Shown: piece after piece, positions 37,737 through 37,949 of the stretch
Layout: every line of letters starts with the position of its first letter
Numbering within the stretch: position 1 is the stretch's first letter
Assembly: GCA_024398815.1 (NCBI GenBank)
Contig: JAKSIL010000025.1
Span: forward strand, 1 to 37,949
Length of the DNA: 37,949 nucleotides
DNA from: Fibrobacter sp.
GTDB lineage: Bacteria > Fibrobacterota > Fibrobacteria > Fibrobacterales > Fibrobacteraceae
Direction: 5' to 3'
Made by a program: the position numbers and the translations under genes
Notes under the pieces: model-generated
The model's input: the letters and a program-made list of their open reading frames with translations, nothing else
Databases searched by the model: none
Told to the model about the DNA's origin: nothing

Positions 37737-37949
37737 TTACCTTTTTCCTACGGCTTCGATTTCTTCCGCATCGGTGATGTCGTAGAGTTGATAGACGAGG
37801 GTGTTGACTTGGGTTTCGAGGGTGGCGATTTGCTTTTGGGTTGCTTCGCTTTCGCTCGCAATGACGTTATCGGTTCCCTTCGGCTGGCTCAGGGAACTTT
37901 TAACGGCGATGATTTGGTCGGCGAGGGTGGCGAGTTGTTGCAGGAGTTC
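37737..37949 (-). CDS. C-terminus of a restriction-modification-type protein (partial)
   Basis: The last 70 residues of a minus-strand gene that enters from the right edge. It begins LLQQLATLADQI, has KQIATLETQVNTLVYQLYDIT and ends EIEAVGKR. The coiled-coil followed by LVYxLYxxTxxE is the usual C-terminal ending of type IIG/Eco57I-type or type I methyltransferase/restriction proteins. GC content returns to the genome norm here, in contrast to the Gabija genes that follow it. Assignment rests on this short motif only. Confidence 0.55.
   Translation of the reverse strand, partial: ELLQQLATLADQIIAVKSSLSQPKGTDNVIASESEATQKQIATLETQVNTLVYQLYDITDAEEIEAVGKR

Overview
The window looks like chromosome from Fibrobacter or a close relative. 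The reasons are two TIGR02147-family regulators (a family I know mainly from Fibrobacter succinogenes), a lipoprotein with a C-terminal domain of the Fibrobacter 'major paralogous' (FISUMP, TIGR02145) type, a GH9 endoglucanase with a type IX-secretion-like C-terminus, and moderately GC-rich housekeeping genes. Species assignment is inference; no rRNA is present.

Layout. 1-2.1 kb: a TIGR02147 regulator translationally coupled to a large lipoprotein that runs off the left edge. 2.4-6.1 kb: housekeeping genes (yqeY-like, rpsU, a SPOR-domain lipoprotein, rimO, tRNA-Arg). 6.1-7.2 kb: azlC-azlD branched-chain amino-acid exporter. 7.4-10.2 kb: a second lipoprotein/TIGR02147 pair with a consensus promoter. 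10.4-11.9 kb: a small exported protein and mltG. 11.9-19.0 kb: a tight six-gene minus-strand operon (small membrane protein, ABC ATPase, ABC-2 permease, two degenerate PilT/GspE-like ATPases, patatin-like protein with a probable beta-barrel). 19.1-21.4 kb: GH9 endoglucanase. 21.4-25.3 kb: an N-terminally odd gene, a relic gene end, and a third lipoprotein paralogue bracketed by a 17-bp direct repeat. 25.3-25.9 kb: repeat-rich intergenic DNA. 25.9-28.0 kb: an HSL-type esterase and a propeller-like lipoprotein. 28.0-28.8 kb: an internally deleted IS30-family element.

28.9 kb to the right edge is an accessory, defence-type region: a three-gene hipB-hipS-hipT (HipBST) toxin-antitoxin operon with two matching palindromic operators around its promoter, an ORF6N remnant with a GC-rich structured stretch, a frameshifted DUF4357 gene, dinD, an orphan ribbon-helix-helix gene, and a strikingly AT-rich Gabija cassette (gajA, gajB). 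Gabija is preceded in the same operon by an unrecognised membrane-anchored gene and followed by a very small ORF. At the right edge is the C-terminus of a restriction-modification-type protein.

Most noteworthy: the expanded Gabija operon; the operon coupling an ABC exporter to two ATPase-like proteins that have lost catalytic residues; the HipBST promoter/operator architecture; and three paralogous lipoproteins, two paired with TIGR02147 regulators. Several genes also have a -10 box only 6-8 nt before the start codon and no Shine-Dalgarno, suggesting leaderless mRNAs. All calls come from reading the sequence; no database search was run.
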